NCBI GenBank assembly: GCA_024760905.1
Contig: CM045750.1
Span: 11,978,419 to 12,042,418 of the forward strand
Direction: 5' to 3'
Source of the DNA: Plotosus lineatus
Lineage: Eukaryota; Chordata; Actinopteri; Siluriformes; Plotosidae
Length of the DNA stretch: 64,000 bases
Shown piece after piece: positions 23,043 to 35,420 of the stretch (position 1 is its first letter; each line of letters starts with the position of its first letter). The translations under genes were made by a program, and so were the position numbers. The notes below the pieces were generated by a model, which saw only the letters and a list, made by a program, of their open reading frames with translations, did not search any database and had not been told where the DNA came from.

Positions 23043-23840
23043 TTCAAAAAGGTGTTTGCCTCATTCCTATTGCTTCATGGGCACTGCCATATTGTAAACA
23101 AAGTCAGATATACAGTACTGTAGAATAATTTTCTTCCAAGACTCATTCAACTACGAAAGCACCTTGCGTGCATCATGAGTGATTGTATTTGTGTGACAGC
23201 AGAGAGCTAAAAAGTAGGCAACAGCAGCCCTCCTGTCACACAAAGATTACGCTCAAGTAGCAAAAACAAGATTTGTACACAGTATAAATATTGAACATAG
23301 AAATTAGTGTAAATAAACCGTTTTTCCTCAAAGGCAAATTTTAAAAAGTAGTCCCTTCATCTTGAAAGTTTAGAAGGCAAGATGACTGAACCAACCTCTC
23401 TTCAGGTGATTACACAAGAATGTTTAAAATGTACTGGGGCGGTGCTACGTCAATAAGCATGGCCTCCCATAGGTGGCGTGATAACAGTGCAGTCCAGGGT
23501 AAATTCACATAAATATTGGGTATTGAACATTGGCATTGATGTACAATTATAGTTACAAATTGATATAATTAAGGAGGTGTTGCATAATGCTTTTTTGAGT
23601 TCATTGTTTTATTTAATAAATACAGTTGGGATCGGTACATGAGGAACTTCTGAGGCATAGATTACATCTTTGCTTAAGCTATTTGTATGTCAAGTATGAT
23701 AGAATTTTCCATGAAAAATGTGGTAATTGATGTTCATGTCTCTTTGAGGGTCCAGATATGTTGCCGAGTTCGGTAGAGTGTCTGTCTTAAAGATTGAAAA
23801 GTAAGAAATCAAGTCAGACTTCATACAAGGAAAAGCACAA
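23043..23840. other. Unassigned stretch inside the LINE relic
   Basis: No coding signal is seen. It may be an insertion that split the LINE relic. AT-rich, with no clear termini. Confidence 0.4.
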
Positions 23841-24700
23841 AATATGAAAAAAAGCTAGTTTTAAAAATCAAGGATAATCCAAAATGTTTTTGGAAATATG
23901 TACACAGTAAAGTTAAGTCGAGTAAGAAAATCCCAGACTTGTATGTAGATGACAATCAGTCAAAACCAGCAGTGATGAAGCAGAAGTCTCCTCAGTGTTC
24001 ACGGAGGAAGATGGTAAACTGATAACGACAGTGTGACGGGTATAGACCATTTTATCATAACTCAATCTAGTACTAAAGAAACTGGAAAATCTCAAATCTC
24101 CAAGGCTGGATGGTATTCACCCTAGAGAGCTAAAAGAGACTGCTACAATTATGTGAACCATCAATTATCTTTAAGTCATTCACAACAGGTAAAATTCCAG
24201 ATGACTGGAAATGTGCAAATATTACAGCGTTATATAAGGCAGTAGGAAACTATAGACCTGTTAGGCTCACAAGTATTATATGCAAGACTATGGAACAATT
24301 AATTCAAGAGAAAATAATGAGTTCCATGAAAGGACATGAGATGTTTAGTGATAAACAATTTGGCTTTATAAGTGACAGATCAACAGTATTACAATTAATA
24401 CAAGTTCTGGATCATTGGACAGAAATCTTCGATCAGAGAGGATGCATTGATGCAGTTTACTGCAATTTTATGAAGGCCTTTTGACAAGGTTCCTGATAGA
24501 AGGCTCATTTACAAACTTGAGTGGTATGGAATTAATTGAAGATTTAAAAGATGGATAGAATTCTTAGAAAACAGAAGGCAAAGAGTCAACAAGTAACTAG
24601 TGGCATTCCGCAAGGTTCTGTCCTCAGACAGTTATTATTATTAATATATATAGGGAAGTGAGGGTTACCTTTTCGCAGATACAAAAATTTATAAAACAAT

Positions 24701-25321
24701 ATACAAGGATGAAGATTGCGAAAGACTACAAAAGACATTCACCAATAAGATGGTCAGAAAAATGGCTGTTAACATTATCTGGATTATATATATATTATAT
24801 ACACACACAAGAATTATAGAGCAGGGGATTCAAGTGCTGTTGCAGTATAGGTATTCGAAGGCCTCAGTGTCAAGGAATTTAACTCGAAACGTTCCCTGGG
24901 TAGACTAATGGCTGATTCATGTATTTGAAGCGAAATGCAGTTTTCAGTTATTCCGAGGTTTTTGTCCCCCCCCTACTGTGAACCTGCTGATATGTGCGCT
25001 CAAAGTTGAGTTTGCGTTTGAAGCCGAGGAATTAATTCTTCATTGGACTCAAGGTTCGATGTAAAAAGCAAGTGACGAGTGCTATTTCCATAAAAAAAAA
25101 ATAGCACATGGTCAAATCTTTTGTTCTTTTCCTTAATTGTTTGTGCTTTCGATTACAAAACATTCATGGAGGTTTCACGTGGTTGACACCGACAATGCTT
25201 AGAGCTTTGGTTGTGGAAAGGAGTTTCCACTGTGACTGTTTATTTCTGGTTCTAAGCTGGAGGAAATATTGACTTCATTTCCATCACTCAGGTTCACTAA
25301 TGTGATTGAAAATATGGTATA
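24701..25321. other. Unassigned AT-rich stretch
   Basis: It holds TA and CA runs near 24785-24810. No gene or named repeat is recognised. Confidence 0.5.
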
Positions 25322-26074
25322 TACAGTCATCCCTTGCCACTTGGCGACTTTAATTTTGCGGCCTCGGTGCATTGCGGTATTTTCCATAAGTATCCAAAAT
25401 CAAGAAATATTCATAAAATTCAAAATTTGCACTGAAACTCGCACGACTCAAGCAGAAGGCAGGGACCCAAGGCAGGCTGCGTCCATTGTTTACAAACGAC
25501 AGACATTTCGTCCTTCATCCTTCAGTCCAAGTAGGGACCACCAACTCAACCTCGCAAGCTGATTGGCTTAGACACATGACGCTGAAGCCTCACACATTCC
25601 TGTGGGAATTTGTGTGATCGTCATGTTTGTGACACTTGAAAATGCCTCCTAAAATGTCCTGCACCATCTCAGGCATTCAATGAGCTGAAGAAAGTGAAAT
25701 ATGATGACTGCCCCAAAAAGTGAAGTTGTTAGATATGCTGACGGTGAGCAATATGTATGCCCATGTAGCACGCCATTACTGAATCTACTGTGTGTTACAG
25801 CAAAAACAAAAAAAAAAAAAAAAAAAAAACCCCCCCAAGATCAAGTGGAGAAGCACTATTGTCAGGTGGATACAGGACTCAAAGTATTTATGTATCAATA
25901 TTTAAATACAATATTTACATATGCATATAATTAACATTTAGACACTTAATATTGTATGGACACGAAAACATACGCATGATAGAAACAAGAGGGGTGATCC
26001 TACTTTGTGTTTTCGCGATTATCGTGACCAGGTCTGGTCCACATTATCCGCAAAATTCAAGGGATGACTATGTA
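25322..26074. mobile_element. MITE, ~750 bp, TA-flanked
   Basis: It begins tacagtcatcccttgccact and ends aagggatgactatgta, an inverted repeat of about 14 bp with one extra base. Internal subterminal blocks (ttttgcggcctcgg and tatccgcaaaattc) are typical of non-autonomous DNA transposons. It contains an A-run at 25808-25829. Confidence 0.65.
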
Positions 26075-26447
26075 GTGCGTCCAAGTACAGGCAGTCCGTG
26101 TGGGCAATGCCTTCCAGGTGTTTCACTTCTTTTTTTGTTGTAATCGTGTGTGAATGGAGTGTTTGTGTTCTCACTGTGTACAAAATATTCAAACGGCGAA
26201 CAAGGTCTCCTGCGCAACCCTGAAAGCTGCCTCGAGTCGAAGCCCAAGCTTGTGCAGGCGAGCAGCAGTGTTTGAGGCTCTATATTTTTTGCCAATTTGT
26301 CATTTAAACCTGTCTCCTTTTCACAAAATTTAGACATGCGAATTATAGTTTGCTGGAACTTGACAAATTATTCAGTTTCGATTTTTCTGGATAAAATTAG
26401 ATTGATTTCATTTGGTAGTTTTCTGGATTGTTGAAGGGAGAGATTTT

Positions 26448-26535
26448 GAACAGTGACAACCATGTGGAGAGTGGGTCTTGAACCCCCAACCTTTGGATCA
26501 GCGATCCAGCACCCTATACCACCACTGCCCCATGT
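26448..26535 (-). mobile_element. SINE family A, head fragment
   Basis: Reverse complement of the tRNA-like head: tggagagtgggtcttgaacc, then atcagcgatccagcacc and accaccactgcccc. Confidence 0.75.
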
Positions 26536-27436
26536 GTCTATGTATTTGTTTTATTTACATCTTGCGTATTATTTTTGAATGTTTAATCATAACTATTTAT
26601 AGTATTGAATATTTATATTCTATTTACATATACACATCAGTCAGCACAGGGTTGATCCTACTTTGCAAATCATGCAGATAGGACGCCGACTAATATCACG
26701 TTCCATTATATATGTGAATCCATGTTGTACATATTCGGCCGACCACTTTTACTCAACATTGTATGGATTAAAACATTAAGAAAAATCACGACGTACCATC
26801 AGTCACAATTCTACTACTGAGCACACAATTTCCTGCAGCACAGATTGCTTGGCCAAGCAATGTAGTGTGACCACCTGCAGCCAATGATAGCCAAGCGGGG
26901 CGTGTCATGAAGCCGAGTCAGGTGTGTCTTGACCCCCAGCGAACCCCTGAGACCGACTCACCGAACCCAGGTTAGGAACCACTGACCTACAGAGTGCAAG
27001 ACTTCAAACCAAAATATCACTGGATATGTACAACCCAGGCTGTGGAGACATCTAAACCAACTTGGAATTACCAGTGGACCTTGTACTAAACGCGGATCAA
27101 GAGGGGGTAAACATGAACGTTATCCTAAACTCGACACCAACAAGAGGTCTGGATCACAAACTTAACATTTCCCTTTTGAACGCACAAAGGCATTGACGTT
27201 ACATGACGACCTTTGTAATCATCGAGACGTGGCTTAAAGACAGTTGTCAGTCATAGCTGAGCTTCTCCCAGGTGGCTATGGCATTTTAAGCCAACAGACC
27301 TCTTAGAAAAGGGGGAGGTGTTGCTACCATATTCAAGCAACCTCTTAAATCTACCATTGTTGATGGTATGTCGAGCAAATCCTTCGACTTTTCATGGAAC
27401 TTTTAATTTGAAAACTAGCATTTTGCGACTGGTTCG
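26536..27436. other. Unassigned stretch
   Basis: Near 26930-26985 a short segment (gaacccctgagaccgac, then ggttaggaaccactgacc) resembles the end of a hAT-type MITE. No gene is recognised in the rest. Confidence 0.45.
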
Positions 27437-28699
27437 TACAGGTCCTTCTCAAAAAATCACCACATCATGTTCAGGTAGTCTAAACAAGCTATTAACCTCA
27501 TCTGAATCAACCAATTAATTGTAAACACCTGCAAAAGATTCCTGAGGCTTTTAAAAACTCCCATCTTGGTTCATTACTCAAAACCGCAATCATGGGTAAG
27601 ACTGCTGACCTGACTGCTGTCCAGAAGGCCATCATTGACACCCTCAAGCCAAAGGGTAAGACAAATCTGAGTGAATAGGCTGTTCCCAGAGTGCTGCACC
27701 TCAGTGGGACGTCTGTGGGAAGGAAAAAGTGAAAGAAGGGCCGATTCCAGACCTTGGGGGACCTGTGGAAGAAGTGGACCGAGTCTGGAGTAGAAACATC
27801 CAGAGCCACCGTGCACAGGAAATGGGCTACAGGTGACTCATTCCCCAGGTCAAGCCCCTTTTGAACCAGAAACAGCAGCAGAAGCGCCTTTTTTCGGATG
27901 AAAGCAAATTTTGCATGTCATTCAGAAAATCAAGGTGCCAGAGTCTGGAGGAAGACTGGGGAGAAGGAAATGCCAAGATGCCTGAAGTCCAGTGTCAAGT
28001 ACCCACAGTCAGTGATGGTCTGGGGTGCCGTGTCAGCTGCTGGTGTTTTTATCAAGGGCAGGGGCAATGCAGCTAGCTATCAGGAGATTTGGGAGCACTA
28101 CATGCTTCCATCTGCTGAAAAGCTTTATGGAGATAAATTTCATTTTTCAGCACGACCTGGCACCTGCTCACAGTGCCAAAACCACTGCTAAATGGTTTAC
28201 TGACCATAGTATTACTGTGCTCAATTGGCCTGCCAACTCTCCTGACCTGAACCCCATAGAGACTCTGTGGGATATTGTGAAGAGAAAGTTGAGAGACACC
28301 AGACCCAACACTGTGGATGAGCTTAAGGCCCCTATCGAAGCATCCTGGGCGTCCATAACACCTCAGCAGTGCCACAGGCCGATTGCCTCCATGCCACGCC
28401 CGCATTGAAGCAGTCATTTCTGCAAAAGGATTCCGGATCAAGTATTGACTGCATAACGAAAATAATTTGAAGGTTGACACGTATTAAAAGCACTTTTATT
28501 GGTCGGATGAAATATGCTGATTTTTTTTGAGGGATTTTTGGTTTCACTTTTTTTTTGCCAAAAATCAATATTAAAACAATAAAAAGCTTGAACTACTTGT
28601 TGTGTGCAATGAATCTAAAATATGAAAGTCTAATGTTTCAGTACATTACAGAAAATAATGAACTATCACAATATGCTAATTTTTTGAGAAGGACCAGTA
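27437..28699 (+). mobile_element. Tc1-family transposon with disrupted transposase
   Basis: Terminal inverted repeats start tacaggtccttctcaaaaaa (27437) and end ttttttgagaaggaccagta (28699). The transposase relic starts at ATG 27592 (MGKTADLTAVQKAII) and is broken by stops and frameshifts. It keeps the DDE core: QHDLAPAHSA and SPDLNPIETLWD with 34 residues between the Asp and Glu (DD34E, Tc1 type) around 28150-28270. The region between the DNA-binding part and the catalytic part is shortened. It cannot make an active enzyme. Confidence 0.9.
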
Positions 28700-28711
28700 T
28701 ATCAGTCTAGT

Positions 28712-29050
28712 GGGCTCGGGTGCTGGATCGCTGAGCCATCAGGTTGGGGGCTCGAGTCCCACTCTCCACAAGGTTGTCACTGCCCCCCCCCCCCAGTGCA
28801 GCTAACTGACAGAGACATGGCCTGTCTTTGATAAGCCACCGTCTATGGTGAGAGGCATGTAAAAGAACCATTGCTGACTTTCATAAAGAGTAGGCTGCAA
28901 AAGTTGTCAGCGTGTTTGTCCCTTGCTATAAAGGGTTGTGACAGGAAGGGCATCGGACCACAAAAAAAAACCTGCCAAATCAAAACGTGCGAATCATGAG
29001 TCGCTGTGGTGACTCCCGAGTAAAAGGGAAAAAGCCCAAGACAGACAGTA
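28712..29050 (+). mobile_element. SINE family A, near full length
   Basis: The head has gtgctggatcgctga and B box GGCTCGAGTCC. The body has ccactctccacaaggttgtc, then gaccattgctgactttcata in variant form. The tail gtcgctgtggtgactcccga and aaagggaaaaagccc again resembles the LINE 3' end. A C-run lies at 28784-28794. Confidence 0.85.
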
Positions 29051-29194
29051 TATTGGTATTAAACAAACTGTTTGACATAGGGCCTTATAGACCCTTTTCA
29101 CTCTTTTGCAGTAACCTGGATGAAAATCAGCACGTCCACCATTTTTTGGGTCAAGTAAATAAAAGCCACCGTGTCAGGCCATTGTCATTCAGTC

Positions 29195-29850
29195 AGTCAT
29201 CGCATGCGTGAACATGACCTCACTTACCAAGGCGAAGACGAACTCCAGAGACACTGGATTGTGTTTCTCGAGAGAGGTACGATGAAAAGTTGCTGTCCAT
29301 CAGCGGAAGAGACCTGTACGAAGAGATACGAGCACAAGCAGCGCAAGAGTGGACGAAAGACAGATACTTTCCCTGATGTCACCTACATCGGCATTATAAA
29401 TGACCTGGTGAACGGAACCTGCGTCTACACTCAAAGAATTAAAGGCGCACAAATCCTGAGAGGCATACAACCAGTTCGTCTGTGGTTGGGTGACAGACGT
29501 GTGCCATACAAATAACGATCTACTACTGGCAAGAGCAAGTACACATGATCTTTTCTCAACTTGCCTACCCTGTTTTAAATAAAACGTGATGAGTATAAAA
29601 AAGGATCTGTTTGAGGGAAGCCATACGAAATTACTAGTTTCTCACTTTCATTTTGTTGCTGTTGCATGTATATCCGATAACTGCATTTGTTTCACTGAGA
29701 AAAGGTGCAACATTGAGAGATTGAATGATCCACCTCTGAAACCATGGGTTATTGCCAGCAAGGAAGGGATCATTCTTGCAGCACACTGCAACTGCATGGC
29801 TGGTCTGGGAGAGGCACGCAGTCACATTGGAGCCTTAATCTTCTGAAATT
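29195..29850 (+). pseudogene. Relic of a multicopy SWIM-finger (YqaJ-type) protein family
   Basis: Three blocks are visible in different frames. The first is KLLSISGRDLYEEIRAQ, running into KDRYFP. After a frameshift comes FPDVTYIGIIN. Another frame gives EAYNQFVCGWVTDVCHTNND near 29457-29516. At 29730-29850 a block reads PWVIASKEGIILAAHCNC, continuing into MAGLGEARSHIGAL. That last part is a SWIM zinc finger (C-x-C...C-x-H) in which the third Cys has become Arg. Such proteins are repeated in fish genomes, often with a YqaJ-like nuclease domain, which is not seen here. Family naming is from memory of the motif pattern. Confidence 0.6.
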
Positions 29851-30193
29851 TTCCTGCTTGATTTCCTGATTACAACAGGTGTGAGCCATTGTCCGTTGAT
29901 ATTTCGAACAAAAGATCAAAAAGCTTTCCCCAGGCAATTTTCGCCATGATGCAACTGACTATCGTTCACCTCAGCTTGACCCAACAAAAATGGCAGCTGT
30001 CCAGCGACACCCAGATGTGCGACATGTGAAAAAGGGTCAAAACTACCCTGGGTGAGGGTCCATTGGATGCAACAGGGTTTCAGTAATGAAATTCAAAAAA
30101 AAAAAATAAAAGCCAATGTGTCTCTAGATTACATCAAAACACAATTTCCAATTAACAGATAAGGAAGAATTAAGTTAGAGAAAATGGATGACA

Positions 30194-31352
30194 TTTTCTA
30201 ATCTGGTTGAGCATTCACAGGCCCATCCTGGCAAAGGCGAACCTGACGGCAAAGAGCTCCGACATCAGTGTGGAGCTGGGGAACGAGTGGAGGAAACTCA
30301 CTGAAGACCAGAAGGAGCCCAATTACAAAGACGCCAAGAGGCTTGAAATCCTCCACAGAGAGAAGTTTCCTGGTAAGGAACACAGAATTCACAGATCATG
30401 AGGAAATTATAGACACTAACAGATCCACCCTCAGACGGTTTGTGGTTGTTCAGTGTGTTGTTGAATTCACCTGTGAACCTTTCTTTCCTGTGATGTAGAA
30501 TACAGCTTCAATCCACGTGGAGAGAAAAGGAAGCACTCTGATGGAGAGACACTTCAGGCCTCCACTGCCTCACCAGCTGTCGTGCAGAGAACCCAAAGGA
30601 GGTCTGCACCTTATAAGATCCCTGCAGCACCGCTGAGATCCTCCGTCTCACAGGACTCTGCAGGACATGCCGGTCTTGCATCCTCTGGTACACAGCACTT
30701 TCATTCTTCTGCCGCCGTTCTTTTTCATCTGACACCAAAGAATAGTCCTTATTTTATGATATAAAAAGAAAATTATATTGTTTCAGATGTCTTCTCACAT
30801 GAGCAGTGAGATAATTCATATCACTGTTTCTTTTTAGGTACTTTACAGTGTGGTGCCTACCAGTGGACTCCAGTCCTACAGGCTCACCACCCTGTGATGA
30901 TGGACGGGTCAGGAGGAGTTAGACTGGTGTCTGAACCTCTTGGCCAATTCTTTGGCTACGAGATCCTCTCACCTCAGCTCGTTTCTGGGATAACAACGGC
31001 TCCAGTCCACCAGATCCGGTGAGTAATCTGCACTGGGTTGACTTCAGGAGATCAGTGATTCCAATGAAGTGTTTCTGCAGCGTCTCAGGTAGTCGCTGTA
31101 ATAGACATCCGATTGCTTTTTCTTATGGATGCAAATTTCTGTTTTATAGCCCCTTGAGTTCTGACCAGCTGAGCAGTGTGGCTCACCCCATGGGCGGGGA
31201 TGATGGCTTTTCCACGAGTACAGAGACCTTTACGAATTAATAGAAGAAAACCACCATGACATGATGGACAGCATAGAGCACCTGAATTCTTCCCGCGATC
31301 ATAATCTTGAACTTGAAAATATTATAAACAGCCTTTTGAATGCCAAGACATG
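30194..31352 (+). pseudogene. SOX30-like copy 4, 5'-truncated and frameshifted
   Basis: Homology starts inside the HMG box at 30194 (ttctaatctggt), losing its first 20 or so residues including the RPMNAF motif. Exon 2 remainder 30194-30372, exon 3 30499-30687 (189 nt), exon 4 30838-31018 (181 nt) and exon 5 from 31150 keep correct GT-AG sites. Exon 5 has a 1-nt deletion near 31210 that shifts the frame into TAA at 31238-31240. Its intron 3 is closer to copy 2 than to copy 1. Confidence 0.9.
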
Positions 31353-31387
31353 AGAACACTATGTATTATCTAATAAATACATTTTAT

Positions 31388-31627
31388 ATTCACATCAAAA
31401 GTTCTGACCAACCAAGCAGTATGGATCACCCCATGGACAGGTACGGTGGTTGTTTCCATGATGATGGTGAAATTTCCAAGTCCGTAACAGAAATAAACCA
31501 TCATGACGCGATCCACAGCATAGAGGACCAGAATTCTTCAACCAGTCTGAATCTATATGTACTTAAAAATATGATCAACCACCTTTTGAATAGAAGTTAC
31601 ACACACAGCATATTAGCTCAGTGCTAG
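31388..31627 (+). pseudogene. Second, divergent SOX30-like exon 5
   Basis: It encodes, without a stop for about 66 codons, SSDQPSSMDHPMDRYGG, then HHDAIHSIEDQNSS and LKNMINHLLNRS, clearly homologous to the exon 5 C-terminus of copies 1-2 ([36 protein letters not shown]) but about half the residues differ. The stop is at 31625-31627. No HMG exon of matching divergence is next to it. It is either an alternative last exon for copy 4 or a leftover of a much older duplication. Confidence 0.75.
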
Positions 31628-32560
31628 CCACACCCCGGCTAACAAGAAGCCCAGTTGAGCGTGCTTAGTTATACACGCGCGAAGATACTCCAATCTTATA
31701 GCTGTAGTCAGCCAGTCGTAGACTAGCATAGTTCAAAACATGAACAAAAACAATTTGACCGAGAACTCCGCGACGTCACCCTCTGGGCAGCACCATCTTG
31801 GAGACATCACTCCAAGTCCAATGTAAAAGGACATGAGTACTGTAATAAAGTTTATCCTTTTGGTATCGTTTGTTAAACATGCTACAGAAAATCTCACGCA
31901 TAAACATGAACTTGGGTATTGTACTGGAATAATTCAAAAAAGATTAACAGTTCTGAAGAAATAAGACTTTCTTGAGAAATGACTTTTCTCTGAAGAGACA
32001 TGCAGCGTTTATCGCTTAGCCAGAGAAGCTGCATGTGTTTGAGTGGTATCGGAGCTTAACTTGTAATTAAAAAACACTGGGGGGGGGGGGGGGGTTTGGC
32101 TCATTGACAACTTCTGCGTGAATGACAAAAGATGCAGGACATCAGCTCAACCAATCAGGAGAAAGGGAGGACAGCCATTGGCTGAATTTGAATCATGTGC
32201 CAGTTGCTCAGCAGTCAGCTAATACTAAAACCGTGGGTGCAAAACCACAAATTAGTTCAGGGGCTACTGTAATTTCTGTGCAGACTTTGAATGCAATTTA
32301 TACTAAATTGCACTCCCCTCCACGAACCCGTGTCAAATGGGATTATAATGGTCAGATTGGACTTGGATAATTGATTGACAGCCGGATAAAAGTATTTCTT
32401 CGAGTATGACCGTGAAGAACGCCCACCGAGTTTGCTACCTCAGCATGATCCCCCATTTTGCTTATACGTTACAGCTGGTGGTTAAAGATGGCATGAAAGC
32501 TACTGGTCCCTTGCGCCACGGACTCCGTTAAACAGCAGCAATTGTAGCACACCAAGAAAT
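31628..32560. other. Unassigned stretch
   Basis: Near 31770-31815 the phrase gacgtcaccctctgggcagc and caccatcttggagacatc resembles the start of the SWIM-family element at 36360. A G-run lies at 32080-32095. No gene is recognised. Confidence 0.45.
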
Positions 32561-33430
32561 CCAGCAATGTCATCGACCTGCTACAGAATGAAAAGAGGCT
32601 GCAGACAGAACTCCGTTGATATGCTCAATCCTCAAATGTACAAAAAGAGACACGATCAGCTCGAAACAGCAAAACCGACAGCTTATGACAGAAGTCTTCT
32701 ACAAGATCTCTGCAACATTCTTACCCCATTTGAAGAGGTAACAGATCCAACTCAAGGACACAAATGTCACTTCCAGCATTGTGGTACAATCAATTATTGG
32801 ACTGAAAACAGAACTGGCTACTATGCAGTGTAGGTACAATTGCAAGCTTGTTGAAGCACTGCGAAAGTCTGTCGAAAAAAAAAGCACCTTACATTCTCTG
32901 AAAGCCGTGACGTTTGTCTTGCTGCAGTGCTTGATCCACGTTTTAAGCTACAGGGGTGCCCTGCACAAGAGTCAGGTACGAGTACATCTCTTTGTAAAAC
33001 GTTATACATGCTGCAGAACACATCCACATCACCTAGTGTTGAACACCTGAGTGAAGCACCTCCACACAAAAGGGCAAAAGATATTTGGCTTCATGAACAA
33101 TTACAGTGAAGTCCAGACACCAGATGCTTCAACTGATGAGAAGCTGGGGGAGCACCTGCTCACTCCATGCATTTCAGATGACGGCAATCCTCTGGAGTAT
33201 TGGAAGACAAACTAGTAGCAGTATCCTGAAGTCTCAAAACTGTATTTCAGCATTCCTGCAACCTCTGCCTCGGCTGAGCGACTATTTAGTGTAGCTGGAA
33301 AAGTTTTGAGACCCGAGAGTTGCCAACTTTCAGACAGTTCCTTTGAAAATGTCCTGTTCATTCAAATGAACAACAATTTGTATCGTAACAATTTAGGTAA
33401 TGCTGCAACACTACAGAACAGGCTGTAAAA
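32560..33430 (+). pseudogene. hAT-type (ZBED-like) transposase relic
   Basis: Plus-strand pieces with stops and frameshifts: AVLDPRFKLQGCPAQES near 32922-32970, and the hAT C-terminal dimerisation block YPEVSKLYFSIPATSASAER, then LFSVAGKVLRPE, near 33220-33320. The block ends FENVLFIQMNNNLY. The catalytic core is not intact. It is a decayed transposase or retroposed ZBED-type gene. Confidence 0.75.
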
Positions 33431-33593
33431 CAAGTTGTGCAGCAAAAATGACAATGGACACGAATTTATATGAACTTCTATTTGTAAGGTGATACAAATA
33501 CAAACTATGTTTGACATCTTTCGAAGTTCTCAAAGTTTTTTTTAACATGTATGTAATTGTGTTATGCCATAAATACTTAAAGCTTTCTCTTGA

Positions 33594-34140
33594 TTAGTGG
33601 TTTTCAAAGTGGGCGGCACCACCACCCCAGGAATTGGGGGGATATGAACTTTCGAAGGGGCGCGGGCGAGTAAACAGTCGGATGGGGGCGTTGGAGCAAT
33701 TGCAATAAAATGTGACATTGGTGTGATCAAGCCGTTTAGTGCACCCAGCACAGAGGTGCCAACCTATCTAGAAGAGGAACTTGTTTGAAAAATGACAAGG
33801 ATCTGAACCCAAAGTTCAAAACCTCTTCAAGCCTTTTGGATGCAAACCGCGATCCCAAAACGCTACAAACCTGTGGAAAGACATCAAGTTGTTCTTCATT
33901 GCTTTGCCAACTTCCTACCTGGTTGAGAGGGGATTCAGCACCATGTCAAGGCTCCTCACCAAACAAGGAAACAACTCCAACTTAAGAGCGTGGTGATCCG
34001 AGACTGCTCCTGACAAACCTTCATCTCTATGTTGACAGTTTGATTGCAATGCACCAAGTGCACCCATTTAACATTACCATCATTCTGGTGTTTGTTGAAG
34101 GGGCGGTGGCAAAAAAAAAATAAAAAATTGAAAACCACTG
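33594..34140 (+). mobile_element. Short hAT element with transposase C-terminus
   Basis: The ends agtggttttcaa (33596-33607) and ttgaaaaccact (34128-34139) are perfect 12-bp inverted repeats. Inside, about 33860-33990 reads LWKDIKLFFIALPTSYLVER, then GFSTMSRLLTKQGNNSNLRA, the C-terminus of ZBED5-like hAT transposases. Most of the gene is deleted, so it is non-autonomous. No clear 8-bp target duplication is seen. Confidence 0.75.
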
Positions 34141-34281
34141 GGCGAGACCAACTACCAGGCTACCCCAGCCAGACCCAAATCAGCGACACTTTACTCCTTT
34201 GAACTACTCATTCACACTTCTACAAGAAAAGCATTTGCTGAAAACCCCACCAAGACCACTCTTATCGTTTTGTTGATCTTG

Positions 34282-34620
34282 TGGAGGTTGTGGAGCTGTA
34301 CAACGACACCTGGATGATACGGCAGTGGCTTGAGCAATCCAGCTCCTTGAAGATGGTGCAAGGCAGGTTGAAGTGGCCAGGAGGTTTAGTGTAAGCCAGA
34401 GTGTTGCGTCAGGTTTGGATCAACACTTCCAGGATGGTCATGACAGACCACATTCAGGGCATCCCCGTGCCTTAACTGAAGGTCAGGATAGTCATGGGAG
34501 GATAAATGCTAGATGAGACCGATTGACTTCACAAGAACTATGAGAAACAATCTTCAAAATGCCACCCGTGTTCCATGTCCATGTCCCTACTGTAAGGAAC
34601 CGACTGCATGCATAAAATAG
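34282..34620 (+). pseudogene. Tc1-like transposase N-terminal fragment
   Basis: It reads LEDGARQVEVARRFSVSQSV, then HDRPHSGHPRALTEGQD, the paired helix-turn-helix DNA-binding region of a Tc1-like transposase. Stops follow and the catalytic region is absent. It is a different family from 27437-28699. Confidence 0.65.
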
Positions 34621-35075
34621 TAATTCGGCAATATCGAAATAAAGGAGAAGAGGTAGCAAGAGTAGGCCAAACTGTACAATGTATTTACATAATGATTACT
34701 TAGATCTGTATGTAGGTCGAATCTCGAATACGAAAAAATTCAGATAGAGGAAATTTCACGTCTCACAGATCCTAATTTAACCATGGTTTTTGAAAATAAC
34801 CTGGATTTGTATTCCTCTAAACTGGCAAACAAAAAGGGAATCAAGGGAAGTGAAAAATGAGGGATTCACTTCGTGTCCAAATCGGAGAAGTGTTAGGGTT
34901 TGTTTACCGTTTTCTTGTAACTTCTATATTGTGGCACAGTTAAGTGTTCTTGTTTGCATGCGTCCTTGACGCATGAAAATCTGTGGGGACGCATAGTAGC
35001 GGCCAGATTCATTAATAATAAATCCATTTATGTAATATTGCCCCAAAACAAAAATCTGCCAAAAACATTTGAAAT
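34621..35075. other. Unassigned stretch
   Basis: AT-rich, with no gene. Part of 34700-34870 has MITE-like character (gtcgaatctcgaatacg) without resolvable ends. Confidence 0.4.
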
Positions 35076-35079
35076 CGAT

Positions 35080-35420
35080 CGATGCTTTGACAAGGCCGCC
35101 ATTTTGTTTAATTCAGTAAATGGTCAAGCAGGGAATGCACATCTTGTGGGTATGGCCCACAGCACACGCGAGAGACAGAGAACAACACTTTTTTAATTCA
35201 GTAAATGTTTAATAAATGTGGGTGCATTTGAGCACATCTGGAATTCTGATCCATCAAGGAATCAAATTTAAGTGGAGTTTGTCAAGCAGAGAATGCGCTT
35301 TGAATCAACGTCTTGTGGGCATGGCCCACCCATATTCGTTTACCTCTCGTGCGCTTTCGTACAGTCTGCTCGGGAGACTTTGTTCATTTCCAATCAGCTG
35401 CTGAGAGTAAACAACGTTAA
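35080..35420 (-). mobile_element. MITE related to 19543-20107, rearranged
   Basis: Two copies of the shared internal segment occur in the opposite orientation (tcaagcagggaatgca near 35125; gtttgtcaagcagagaatgc near 35276; cttgtgggcatggccca near 35311). An internal duplication is therefore present. An A-run follows at 35467-35490. Confidence 0.55.

Larger units (their letters stand above)
22668..24700 (+). mobile_element. Degenerate non-LTR retrotransposon (Jockey/CR1-like superfamily)
   Basis: Plus-strand pieces of reverse-transcriptase coding sequence are visible in order: a linker near 23850-23990 (KDNPKCFWKYVHSK, then KIPDLYVDD) and RT around 24250-24490 (NYRPVRLTSIICKTMEQLI, then FSDKQFGFISDRSTVLQL and YCNFMKAF). 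Stops and frameshifts follow at 24485 and later. A GIPQGSVL-like block sits near 24605. An interval of about 900 bp with the palindrome (22945-23042) separates the 5' and RT pieces. It is an old, inactive copy and the clade assignment is tentative. Confidence 0.65.

Noticed and set aside
28073..28480. 135-codon minus-strand frame
   Set aside because: Antisense of the Tc1 transposase catalytic region.
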